Part shown: piece by piece, positions 8,771 to 16,285 of the stretch
Position numbering within the stretch: position 1 is the stretch's first letter
Layout of the letters: every line of letters starts with the position of its first letter
Assembly (NCBI GenBank): GCA_022844015.1
Contig: JALHMO010000026.1
Location: forward strand, 1 to 52,581
Source: Reyranella sp.
GTDB lineage: Bacteria > Pseudomonadota > Alphaproteobacteria > Reyranellales > Reyranellaceae
Direction of reading: 5' to 3'
DNA length: 52,581 nucleotides
Made by a program: the position numbers and the translations under genes
The notes under the pieces: model-generated
The model's database searches: none
Seen by the model: only the letters and a program-made list of their open reading frames with translations
What the model was told of the DNA's origin: nothing

Positions 8771-9121
8771 TACGCAAATTCCTCGAGCTGGCCCGGCCTC
8801 GCGGCCGGGCGGGCAGTGGTGACAACAAAATGCCGGGCACGCCAACCATGCCAGCGCGCCCGACGGGGCGGAGCTTGGCAGAAATGGCGACCCAAAGGGA
8901 CAGCTTCTTTTCTGCCGCGCAGGTCGGACGAAAGCTCGGCTGGTTCAACGGGACTGGGGTGCCTCGGTTGCCGGACAAGTCGATTTTCCCGCCATTCCCG
9001 GCGAACGCTTCTCACTCACCCAGATTTCGTGGCGAACGCTTCTCACTTGCCTACCTTTTGGTTGCACGCATGTGACCGCGGAGTATCTGTTAGGCAGTAG
9101 CGCATCGCGAGGAGAGCCGCA
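8771..9121. promoter_or_regulatory. sodB-bfr divergent control region
   Basis: 351 bases without a gene between the sodB and bfr starts. On the bfr side TTGCAC (9062-9067) and TATCTG (9084-9089) with a 16-bp spacer make a plausible sigma-70 promoter, and GAGGAG sits before the GTG start. Upstream of it lie two copies of a 17-bp direct repeat, listed separately. The sodB-proximal half holds no motif I can name. Confidence 0.5.
9000..9047 (+). promoter_or_regulatory. 17-bp direct repeat upstream of bfr
   Basis: GGCGAACGCTTCTCACT occurs exactly at 9000-9016 and again at 9031-9047, a 31-bp period, close to three helical turns. The second copy ends 15 bp before the proposed bfr -35 box. Each copy contains the near-symmetric GAACGCTTC. 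The spacing and position fit a pair of sites for one regulator on one face of the helix. It does not match a Fur or Irr box that I can recall. Confidence 0.5.
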
Positions 9122-9607
9122 GTGAAGGGAAACCCGCAGATCATCGCCGAGCTGAACAAGCTCCTGAAGAACGAGCTGACCGCGATCAACCAGTACTTCC
9201 TGCACGCACGCACGCTGAAGCACTGGGGCTTCGAGCGACTGGGAAAGAAAATCTACGACGAATCGATCGGCGAGATGAAGCATGCCGACAAGCTGATGCA
9301 GCGCATCCTGTTGCTCGACGGTCTGCCGAACCTCCAGGACCTAGGCAAGATCACGGTCGGCGAGACCGCCGTGGAGTGCCTCAAGGCAGACCTCAAGCTC
9401 GAGCACGAGGCGCGGACGGCGCTGGTCGCTGCTGTCACCCTGTGCGAGACGGCCAAGGACTACGTCAGCCGAGAGATCGTCGTCGACATTCTCGAGGACG
9501 CCGAGGAGCACATCGACTTCCTGGAGACCGAGCTGTCCCTGGTCGACAAGGTCGGCGAGCAGAACTACCTGCAGACGCAGATCGGTGAGGGCAAGGGCTC
9601 GAGCTAG
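9122..9607 (+). CDS. bfr: Bacterioferritin
   Basis: A 161-residue iron-storage protein of the heme-containing 24-mer class, aligning without gaps to the E. coli Bfr I recall up to residue 150. Ferroxidase ligands E18, E51, H54, E94 and H130 are conserved, as is the heme ligand M52. The sixth ligand, E127 in E. coli, is alanine here (LEDAEEHID). The start is GTG 9122 with GAGGAG upstream. The gene is divergent from sodB and convergent with bfd, whose product releases iron from Bfr. Confidence 0.96.
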   Translation: MKGNPQIIAELNKLLKNELTAINQYFLHARTLKHWGFERLGKKIYDESIGEMKHADKLMQRILLLDGLPNLQDLGKITVGETAVECLKADLKLEHEARTALVAAVTLCETAKDYVSREIVVDILEDAEEHIDFLETELSLVDKVGEQNYLQTQIGEGKGSS

Positions 9608-9730
9608 CTCATCGCCAGGGCGTGCTGCCCACTGGCGCGACCGCTGCTGCAAGAGCGTTCACTCCTCGGGAGCGCTCCGTTTCGTGGGCGTCAACCTTCA
9701 CTGCAGTGGCACGCGCTCCCATCGTCGGGA

Positions 9731-9934
9731 TCAGTCGGCGGCCATCATCGCCGGCTGTGCCGCCTGTTCGCGCGCCGCCGCCTCGGCGATCCGCTCGCGC
9801 ATGTCGCAAGCACAATTTCCGCATTGCGGGCTCTTGCCGTAGGCACGAAATACGTCGGCTGGCCGCCGGGCGCCGGCGCGAACGGCGGCGTCAACCTCGC
9901 GCTCCCGAATGGCCCGGCATATGCAGATATACAT
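9731..9934 (-). CDS. bfd: Bacterioferritin-associated ferredoxin
   Basis: A 67-residue [2Fe-2S] protein. Cluster ligands C4 and C6 (MYICICR) and C38 and C41 (PQCGNC) match the Bfd family, in which the ferredoxin docks at the Bfr heme and passes electrons to mobilise stored iron. An extra cysteine follows at 43. ATG 9934 is chosen because it begins the family sequence and has CAGGA just upstream; the open frame extends 17 residues further. The nearby palindrome at 9961-9975 may carry iron control. Confidence 0.93.
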   Translation of the reverse strand: MYICICRAIREREVDAAVRAGARRPADVFRAYGKSPQCGNCACDMRERIAEAAAREQAAQPAMMAAD

Positions 9935-9960
9935 TCCTGTGCGTCCACCTAGTCTGCAGG

Positions 9961-9975
9961 TGCGACTTACTCGCA
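9961..9975 (-). promoter_or_regulatory. Palindrome upstream of bfd
   Basis: TGCGA-CTTAC-TCGCA, a perfect 5-bp inverted repeat with a 5-bp spacer, 27 to 41 bases ahead of the bfd start. Position fits an operator for an iron-responsive repressor. No match to a named box is claimed. Confidence 0.4.
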
Positions 9976-10018
9976 AGGACGGCAAATTATGCGGCCGGCG
10001 TCAGCCGGTCAAGAGTTC

Positions 10019-10453
10019 CTAGAAACCTGGGAGAGCGAATTTTTGCAGCTGGAGTCGCAGTGCGGCATCGATTGGATGAGGCGTACGGCCGCGCAACCTG
10101 ACCACTGTCATTTCCGCAGCGACGATGCAGAAATTATCCTTGAAGGCGGCCGATCCGACAGTGATCGAGCTGGTGCCGATCCGCATCACGCCGGTTCCCA
10201 GCTCGACCCGCCCAGGCCAGTGTGATTCGGCCAGGAAGCTCACGGTCATGCCGGCCGAGATGCCGCGCACGCCTTCCTCGCTCCGCTCCATCAAGCCCAT
10301 GTCGCGCATGAAGGTGAGGCGGGCGGTTTCCATGTAGGCGCAGAGTGCCACGTTGTTCACGTGGCCGGCCGCGTCCTGGTCGGAGAATCGGACGGTGTCG
10401 GTACACCAGTGCGGGTAGATGGTGCGGTCCTGAAGGCGTTTGTCGCGAGACAT
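10019..10453 (-). CDS. Acyl-CoA thioesterase, 4-hydroxybenzoyl-CoA thioesterase (YbgC-like) family
   Basis: A 144-residue single hotdog domain. The N-terminal VRFSDQDAAGHVNNVALCAYMETAR matches the family pattern in which the Asp after (F/Y)xDxD is catalytic and HVNN caps the active site. It hydrolyses an acyl-CoA or aryl-CoA thioester; substrate unknown. The frame stays open upstream to 11032, but ATG 10453 is the natural start of the domain. It resembles the thioesterase at 15344 in domain type. Confidence 0.85.
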   Translation of the reverse strand: MSRDKRLQDRTIYPHWCTDTVRFSDQDAAGHVNNVALCAYMETARLTFMRDMGLMERSEEGVRGISAGMTVSFLAESHWPGRVELGTGVMRIGTSSITVGSAAFKDNFCIVAAEMTVVRLRGRTPHPIDAALRLQLQKFALPGF

Positions 10454-10527
10454 CGGGGAATCACCGGGACGAAGTTGCCGCGGAACATAGCCCGATCGGC
10501 AGCTGCAATGACAAGAGGTCCGACGAT

Positions 10528-10893
10528 TCAGCGCGAGGCCAGCCAGGCTCGCGCGCCTTCCAGGGTGGCGAATATCTCGACCGGACGCCTGGCGCCGCCC
10601 AACTCCCTGAAGCGCTGGATCGCTGTTCGGGCCTCCGGCGTCGTGACGACCGCGGCGATGGCGCCGCGCGGGTCGTGCACCGCGTTGGCGCGAACGCGCT
10701 CGCCAAGGACCTGCATGTCCTCCTCGCTCAGCCGGCTGTCGAGCTGCCGGGCATCGAACAGCTTGGGGTAGGGCATGGCGCCGGAGGCTGCCAGCGCCTC
10801 GAAGTAGTCCAGCACGTCCTGCAGGCGGACGACGCCGTGCGCCTTCGCGGTCACGAGGCGCTTGGCATGGTCGATCTCGATCTCGATTGGCAA
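10528..10893 (-). CDS. STAS/SpoIIAA-like small protein
   Basis: A 121-residue cytosolic protein. The pattern of an N-terminal strand (VTAKAHGVVRLQDVLDYFEAL), then KLFDARQLDSRLSEEDM, a central variable strand (AIAAVVTTPEART) and a final helix (EGARAWL) resembles the STAS or SpoIIAA-like proteins common in alphaproteobacteria, whose function is unknown. Upstream of the thioesterase by 74 bases on the same strand. Confidence 0.65.
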   Translation of the reverse strand: MPIEIEIDHAKRLVTAKAHGVVRLQDVLDYFEALAASGAMPYPKLFDARQLDSRLSEEDMQVLGERVRANAVHDPRGAIAAVVTTPEARTAIQRFRELGGARRPVEIFATLEGARAWLASR

Positions 10894-11049
10894 AGGTTCG
10901 TTCCGCTTCCCATCGCAGCCTCCGCCGACACTCCGGTGGCCCCAACGAGAAACGCGAGACGGCCGCGGAGGTTCCCTCGACCTTCCCTGTCGCGCCGGAT
11001 TTGATCGGTCGTGGGGCGTCCCCGAGGTTCATGGTGTCGCGAGGAGAAC

Positions 11050-12255
11050 GTGATCGCCGTCGACGATGCTGCCGGAGTGTTGCACCCTGCCGCCATGCCC
11101 CATCCGATCTTCACCGAAGAGCACGACCTCATTCGCAACCAGCTGCGCCGCTTCGTCGACGAGCAGGTGAAGCCCTTCGGCCCGCAATGGGAGCAGGATG
11201 GCTTCGTGCCGCGCGCCGTGCTGAAGCGGATGGGCGACCTCGGCCTGTTCTCGCTGCGCGTGCCCGAGGCGCTGGGCGGTGCCGGGCTCGATGCCCGTGC
11301 GTCGGTGGTGCTCGCCGAGGAGGTCGGCCGGTCGACCCATGGCGGCTTTGCCATCACCGTGCTGGTCCATACCGACATGGCGAGCCCGCATCTGGTCCGC
11401 TTCGGGACCAAGCGTCAGCTCGAGAAGTACCTGCCGGGCGTCATGGCAGGTACCACCATCACGGCCGTCGCCGTCACCGAGCCGGGTGCCGGCTCCGATG
11501 TCGCCGGCGTGCGCACCCGTGCGGTGCGCGATGGCGCGGACTACGTGCTGAATGGCGCCAAGATGTTCATCACCAACGGCGTTCACGGCGACCTCTGCTT
11601 CGTCGCCGCGCGCACCGATCCCGAAGCCAAGGGCAGCCGGGCCCTCACAATGTTCATCGTCGAGAAGGGCACGCCGGGCTTTCGCGTCGGGCGGGCGCTC
11701 GACAAGACCGGCTGGCGCTCGTCCGATACCGCCGAGCTGATCTTCGAGGATTGCCGGATCCCGGCCGAGAACGTCCTGGGGGAGCCCAATCGCGGCTTCT
11801 ACTCGATCATGGCCAACTTCCAGACCGAGCGGCTGGTGATCGGCGCCATGGCCATGGCCGAGGCGCGCGAGGCAATTCACCTCACCTACCAGCATGTCAA
11901 CGACCGCACGGCCTTCGGCAAGCCGCTGTGGGACAAGCAGGCGATCCGCCAGCGCCTGGCGCGGCGGCTGGCCGAGGTCGAGGCGGCGCGCCAACTCGTC
12001 CACCACACGGCGTGGCTCGACGCCCAGGGAACCGACTGCGTCGCCCAGGTCTCCATGGTCAAGGCGCTGGCCGGCGATCTGGTCAACCAGGTGCTCTACG
12101 ACTGCGTTCAGTTCCACGGCGGCATGGGCTTCATCCGCGAGACCGCGGTCGAACGCATGGCGCGCGATGCCCGTGTCCAGGCAATCGGTGGCGGCGCCTC
12201 GGAGGTGATGCTCGAGGAAATCGCCAAGCGCCTCGGCGCCGTGCTGGCGGATTGA
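11050..12255 (+). CDS. Acyl-CoA dehydrogenase
   Basis: About 401 residues (386 if the ATG at 11095 is used). This FAD flavoprotein makes the 2,3-double bond in an acyl-CoA. Signature 1 is [18 protein letters not shown]; signature 2 is [22 protein letters not shown] near the C-terminus. Chain-length preference cannot be read. GTG 11050 is preferred because GAGG lies 5 bases before it; the ATG at 11095 begins the conserved family sequence but has no ribosome binding site. It converges within 5 bases on the cyclase gene. Confidence 0.93.
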   Translation: MIAVDDAAGVLHPAAMPHPIFTEEHDLIRNQLRRFVDEQVKPFGPQWEQDGFVPRAVLKRMGDLGLFSLRVPEALGGAGLDARASVVLAEEVGRSTHGGFAITVLVHTDMASPHLVRFGTKRQLEKYLPGVMAGTTITAVAVTEPGAGSDVAGVRTRAVRDGADYVLNGAKMFITNGVHGDLCFVAARTDPEAKGSRALTMFIVEKGTPGFRVGRALDKTGWRSSDTAELIFEDCRIPAENVLGEPNRGFYSIMANFQTERLVIGAMAMAEAREAIHLTYQHVNDRTAFGKPLWDKQAIRQRLARRLAEVEAARQLVHHTAWLDAQGTDCVAQVSMVKALAGDLVNQVLYDCVQFHGGMGFIRETAVERMARDARVQAIGGGASEVMLEEIAKRLGAVLAD

Positions 12256-12260
12256 CGACG

Positions 12261-13943
12261 CTACTTCGGCGCTACCAGGAACGGCCCGACGGCGGCGACA
12301 GCGCACTCGGTACCGCCGGCCTGGGCGCACTCGCGCAAGGCGTCGCTCACTGCGTCGGTCTCGCTCGGCCGGCGCATCGCCATCCCGAGACGGCCATTGC
12401 GCCCGAGCGCGATGGCGCGCCAGTCGTCGGCGACCAGGTAGCGATCGATGGCCTCCTGCTGGCTCGTGCCGAGGTCGGCGAGATCCGGCGCCGTCAGGAC
12501 GTCGACGATGCGGTAGCGCTGCGGCGTGCGCACCACGACCTGCATGTCGACGGAATATACAATGCACCGACGCCCCGTGATGTGACCGCAGACTTGCAGG
12601 TTGCGCCTGATGGCGTCTCCCTCGGTCTCGCTGGGCGACCACCAGTCGACGCGATTGCGACCGAGCACCAGCGCGCGCTTGCGCTCGGACTTGACGTAGT
12701 GCTCGGCGAGATTGAGGCGGGCCGGCTCGCGGATCAGCGGCACGGCCGCCGGATCGAAGGCGATCGGGGGCGCTGGCCGGGTCGGCGGCAGATACGGCTG
12801 GGGCGGCAGGGGCGGCGAGCGGAAGGTCCACACGACGTCGTTTCCGATCGCATAGATCATGCATCGGTCGACCTCGCGCGGCTGCGCCACCTCGCGCTGC
12901 ACCGCCTTGTTGCACTCCTCGATCGCAACCCGTCGCGCCGCGGCGTCGTCTATACGGCGCGTGGCAATGGTGAGATGGCCGCGCACCGTGATCGCCATCG
13001 CCTTGGAACCCTCGGCTCGCGCATAGTTCTCCAGCGCCCGTCGGCGTGAGTCGGCGACGAACGGCACGTCGGCCGCAACGTAGGGTCGTGTGGCCGCGAC
13101 CGGGGACGAGGCGGGAGGTACCGGCGCGCTTGGAGGCGTGCTGGCGGCAGGCGGCGGCGTTGGTGCGGCTGGCGCCGCCGATGCCGGGTTGGCTGGTGCG
13201 GGAGCGGCGGCGGTCGATGACGCCACTTGGGTCGGTGGGGTGCCGGGCGCCGGGACCTGGGCGGCGGCCGGAGGCGCTGGCTCCATGCGGCCGTGCATCA
13301 GCCACGCACCGACAGCAGCGGCGATCACGGCGACGGCGGCGATGCCGCCGGCCACCACGAGTCGTGTGGAACTCTTGTGCGCCGGCCTGGGATCGGGCGC
13401 CCTGGCCGGCGGCGCCCCCTGCAGGGTCAGGCGATAGGCATGGATGGGGCGCGGGATGTTCTTGACGTGCTGCTCGCCCATGTCCTCGGCGCCCAGCGTG
13501 AGCTTTCCGATGATCTGCTCGTAGATCGAGGACGAGACGCAGATGCCGCCGTGGGGCGCGATCGATTCGAGCCGCACCGCGACATTGACCGCATCACCCA
13601 TCAGGTCGTCGCCGCTTTCGACGACGTCGCCGAGATTGACGCCGATGCGCAGGATGAGCTGGTCGCCAGGGCCGCCAGAGGCATTGGCCGAGCGCATGGC
13701 TTCCTGGGTCTCGAGGGCGGCTCGCACCGCTTCGACGGGACTTGCGAACTCGGCCAGAAGTCCGTCCCCGGTGGCCTTGAAGACGCGCCCGCGATGATGC
13801 TGCACGATCGAAGCGGTGGTGGCCATGCGCTGGCCGAGCAGCTCCAGGGCATGTTCCTCGTCGCGGGCCGACATGGTGCTGAAGCCGACGACGTCGACGG
13901 CGACGATCGTGGTCAGCCGCCTGACCAGGTTGGGTTCGTTCAT
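12261..13943 (-). CDS. Membrane-anchored class III adenylate/guanylate cyclase with triple C-terminal repeat
   Basis: 560 residues. The N-terminal catalytic domain (about 1-180) has metal Asp D17 (VAVDVVGFS) and D60 (ATGDG), the purine-contacting K56 and D117, and transition-state N120 and R124 (GDAVNVAVRL), so it should be active and make cAMP. One transmembrane segment (near 195-215) follows, then a Pro/Ala-rich linker of about 90 residues. The C-terminal part holds three related repeats, each ending in a Cys-x(8-13)-Cys strand pair (EECNKAV..RCMIYAIG; LQVCGHITGRRCIVYSV; ALRECAQAGGTECAVAAVG). They resemble DUF4189-type modules and would lie outside the membrane, possibly as a sensor. ATG 13943 begins the domain. 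Confidence 0.9.
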   Translation of the reverse strand: MNEPNLVRRLTTIVAVDVVGFSTMSARDEEHALELLGQRMATTASIVQHHRGRVFKATGDGLLAEFASPVEAVRAALETQEAMRSANASGGPGDQLILRIGVNLGDVVESGDDLMGDAVNVAVRLESIAPHGGICVSSSIYEQIIGKLTLGAEDMGEQHVKNIPRPIHAYRLTLQGAPPARAPDPRPAHKSSTRLVVAGGIAAVAVIAAAVGAWLMHGRMEPAPPAAAQVPAPGTPPTQVASSTAAAPAPANPASAAPAAPTPPPAASTPPSAPVPPASSPVAATRPYVAADVPFVADSRRRALENYARAEGSKAMAITVRGHLTIATRRIDDAAARRVAIEECNKAVQREVAQPREVDRCMIYAIGNDVVWTFRSPPLPPQPYLPPTRPAPPIAFDPAAVPLIREPARLNLAEHYVKSERKRALVLGRNRVDWWSPSETEGDAIRRNLQVCGHITGRRCIVYSVDMQVVVRTPQRYRIVDVLTAPDLADLGTSQQEAIDRYLVADDWRAIALGRNGRLGMAMRRPSETDAVSDALRECAQAGGTECAVAAVGPFLVAPK

Positions 13944-14038
13944 CTGCCGCTGGACCTTGGCGCAGCGTAGCCGACGCGCGGCCGCTCGGCCATAGGACGT
14001 GCTTGCAGGACCGGCCACGCTCTGCGAAGAGCGAGGAC

Positions 14039-14497
14039 ATGCAGCCCAAGGACCCGCGCTACTGGGACGACTATCAGGTCGGCATGAAGTTCGACCTCGG
14101 CTCGACGTCGTTCACGGAAGCCGAGATCGTCGAGTTCGCCCGCCAGTTCGATCCGCAAGGCTTCCACATCGATGAAGCTGCCGCGCGCCAGTCGATGTTC
14201 GGCGGCCTGATCGCCTCGGGCTGGCACGTCACCTCCAAGCTGATGCGCCTGTTCGTCGACAACTACCTCGACAAGCGGACGGCGCTCGGGTCGCCGGGGC
14301 TCGACCAGGTCCGGTGGCTGAAGCCGGTGCGGCCGGGAGACACGCTCACGGCGTGGGTCGAATGCGCGGACAAGGTACCCTCCAGGAGTCGCCCCGAGTT
14401 GGGCGTCATCCATGAACATTGGGGCGCCACCAACCAGAACGGAGAGCTCGTGGTGACGGTCAAGGGAATCAACATGGTGCGGCGGAGGCCGGCGTGA
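14039..14497 (+). CDS. MaoC-family dehydratase
   Basis: A 152-residue hotdog protein of the (R)-specific enoyl-CoA hydratase/MaoC type. The segment VEFARQFDPQGFHIDEAAARQSMFGGLIASGWH carries the conserved Asp and His of the hydratase motif. It probably hydrates an enoyl-CoA or dehydrates a hydroxyacyl thioester. First gene of a four-gene run in which each stop overlaps or nearly touches the next start. The ATG at 14039 has GAGG immediately upstream. Confidence 0.88.
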   Translation: MQPKDPRYWDDYQVGMKFDLGSTSFTEAEIVEFARQFDPQGFHIDEAAARQSMFGGLIASGWHVTSKLMRLFVDNYLDKRTALGSPGLDQVRWLKPVRPGDTLTAWVECADKVPSRSRPELGVIHEHWGATNQNGELVVTVKGINMVRRRPA

Positions 14498-15339
14498 GCC
14501 GGGCGGTCAAGGGGCTCGATCATGTCGTGGTCATGGTCGACGGCATCGATGCGGCCGAGACGGCCTATCGGCGCCTGGGCTTCCAGGTCCAGCCGCGCGG
14601 CTTTCATCGCAAGCTCGGCACTGCCAATCATCTCATGATCTTCGAGACGGATTACTTCGAGATCCTGGGCATCGTCGAGGACACCCCCTTCAACGCCGAG
14701 CGGCGCGAATGGCTGAAGGACGGCGGCGGGCTGGCCAACGTGGCGCTGGCGACCGACGGCGCCGATCTCGCCGTCGACGCCTTCCGGGCGGCGGGCTTGC
14801 AGCCCGACGCGCCGCTGTTCTTCGACCGTGCGGTCGAGATCGCCGGCAAGACCGAGAACGCCCAGTTCCGTACCGTGCGGATCCCCAAGACGAACATGCC
14901 GGTGGTCGGGTTCTTCGTCTGCGAGCACCTGACGCCGCAGTTCGTCTATCGCGCCGAGTGGGCCCGCCATCCCAACGGCGCCCGCGGCATCCTGGGCGTC
15001 ACGGTGATTGCCGAGCAGCCGCACAAGTGGGCCGGCGAGCTGGAGAAGTACTTCGGGAGCGGCTCGGCGCACCGCGACGGGGACGGCCTCGTGGTCGATA
15101 CCGGCACGCAGCCGATCCGGTACCTCACCCGCGCCGACTATGGCCAGCGTTACCCCGGCGTGACGCCCGTGCGGCCCGCCGATCATCCGGCGCTGCTGTC
15201 GGTGCGCGTCGACTCGCTTGCCGCCTGCGAGGCCCTGCTGCGTGGCAACGGCGTGGCCGTGATCCGGCCCGATGCCGGGCGGCTGATCGTGCCGCCCTCC
15301 GAGGCGGCGCACCTCACGCTCGAGTTCAGGGAGCGCTGA
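14494..15339 (+). CDS. VOC-family (glyoxalase-like domain) protein
   Basis: 281 residues starting at GTG 14494, which overlaps the MaoC stop codon (GTGA) and has GGAGG 6 bases upstream. The N-terminal VKGLDHVVVMVDGIDAAETAYRRLGF and the second half from RGILGVTVIAEQP are the two beta-alpha-beta-beta-beta modules of the vicinal oxygen chelate fold, as in PF13468-type proteins. Metal ligands are likely but the reaction is unknown: the fold includes epimerases, dioxygenases and lyases. In this operon a role in a CoA-linked degradation pathway is an inference. Confidence 0.8.
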   Translation: MSRAVKGLDHVVVMVDGIDAAETAYRRLGFQVQPRGFHRKLGTANHLMIFETDYFEILGIVEDTPFNAERREWLKDGGGLANVALATDGADLAVDAFRAAGLQPDAPLFFDRAVEIAGKTENAQFRTVRIPKTNMPVVGFFVCEHLTPQFVYRAEWARHPNGARGILGVTVIAEQPHKWAGELEKYFGSGSAHRDGDGLVVDTGTQPIRYLTRADYGQRYPGVTPVRPADHPALLSVRVDSLAACEALLRGNGVAVIRPDAGRLIVPPSEAAHLTLEFRER

Positions 15340-15343
15340 TCTC

Positions 15344-15787
15344 GTGACGTTCGACCTGGCTGACCGGCGAACCTACGGTTTCGCCACCGAGGAGCATTTG
15401 CGCTTTGCCGACGTCGATGCCAACGGCCACATCAACAACGGCGCCTTCCTGCAGCTTCTGGAGAATGCGCGAGTCTCGTACATGCGCGCCGTCGTGCGCT
15501 CCGGCCTGCCGCGCTTTCGCGTCGTGGTCGGCCGGCTCGAGGTCGATTTCAAGCGCCAGATGTTCTATCCCGGCCGGGCCACCGCCTGCGCCCGCCTGCT
15601 GGAGGTGCATCAGCGCAAGTGCGTGATCGGGCACGGCCTGTTCGATGGCGACGGCAACTGCACGGCGGTGCTCAAGGCGATCATGGTGTCGCTCGACGAG
15701 ACGACCCATCGCAGCACGCCGTTCGAGCCGGCAGTGCGTGCTGCGCTCGAGATGATTGCGGCTTCCGACGACGGACTAGCGACATGA
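15344..15787 (+). CDS. Acyl-CoA thioesterase, hotdog fold
   Basis: 147 residues starting at GTG 15344, 4 bases after the VOC gene. The motif EEHLRFADVDANGHINNGAFLQLLENARVSYM is that of the 4-hydroxybenzoyl-CoA thioesterase/YbgC group, with the catalytic Asp in ADVDANGHINN. Its stop overlaps the next ATG (ATGA at 15784-15787), which implies coupled translation of two different thioesterases. Confidence 0.85.
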   Translation: MTFDLADRRTYGFATEEHLRFADVDANGHINNGAFLQLLENARVSYMRAVVRSGLPRFRVVVGRLEVDFKRQMFYPGRATACARLLEVHQRKCVIGHGLFDGDGNCTAVLKAIMVSLDETTHRSTPFEPAVRAALEMIAASDDGLAT

Positions 15788-16248
15788 CCGACACGCTCGT
15801 TCCCGAGGGTTTCCGGCGGCTCGAGGTGTTCGACCAGTTCGTCGACCTGATCGGGCCGCTGTGGTTCAGGAGCGAGGGCGAGATGCTCAGGGTCGGGCTG
15901 CCGCTGGAGGCGCGCCACGGCAACCCGCTGGGCTGGGCGCATGGCGGCCTGCTGGTGACGGTGGCGGACATGGTGATGGGCGTGGGCTCCGGCCATGCGA
16001 CTGGAATCCGCTGGCCGCATCCGACGATCTCGCTCAGCACCGAGTTCGTGCGCGGCGCGCGGCTCGGCCAATGGCTCGAAGGCAGCGCCCGGATTGCCCG
16101 GCGCACGCTGAATTTCTGCTTCTGCAGCTGCGATCTGGTGTGCGGCGGCGAGATCGTCCTGGTGGCCACGGGCGTCTTCAAGATCCCCGACATCGACAAG
16201 ATCCCGCCGGACCAGCGCACCAAGGTGCTGGGCAAGTGGGGTGAGTAG
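15784..16248 (+). CDS. PaaI-family thioesterase
   Basis: 154 residues. The stretch GNPLGWAHGGLLVTVADMVMGVGSG is the PaaI-type hotdog motif (HGG followed by D or E on the central helix), and TISLSTEFVRGARLGQWLEG is the family strand pair. PaaI-type enzymes clear stalled hydroxyphenylacetyl-CoA or other aryl-CoA esters. Last gene of the MaoC/VOC/thioesterase operon. Confidence 0.85.
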   Translation: MTDTLVPEGFRRLEVFDQFVDLIGPLWFRSEGEMLRVGLPLEARHGNPLGWAHGGLLVTVADMVMGVGSGHATGIRWPHPTISLSTEFVRGARLGQWLEGSARIARRTLNFCFCSCDLVCGGEIVLVATGVFKIPDIDKIPPDQRTKVLGKWGE

Positions 16249-16255
16249 TCTTTTC

Positions 16256-16277
16256 CTCCTCAGCTTCGCTGGCGAGG
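16256..16277. repeat. Degenerate copy of a dispersed palindrome
   Basis: CTCCTCAGCTTCGCTGGCGAGG, printed here in two parts CTCCTCAGCTT and CGCTGGCGAGG, is a 2-mismatch relative of the CCCCAGCTTCGCTGGGG hairpin found at 24127-24256 and 52464-52487. It sits between convergent genes and could serve as a terminator. Confidence 0.55.
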
Positions 16278-16285
16278 CAAATGAG

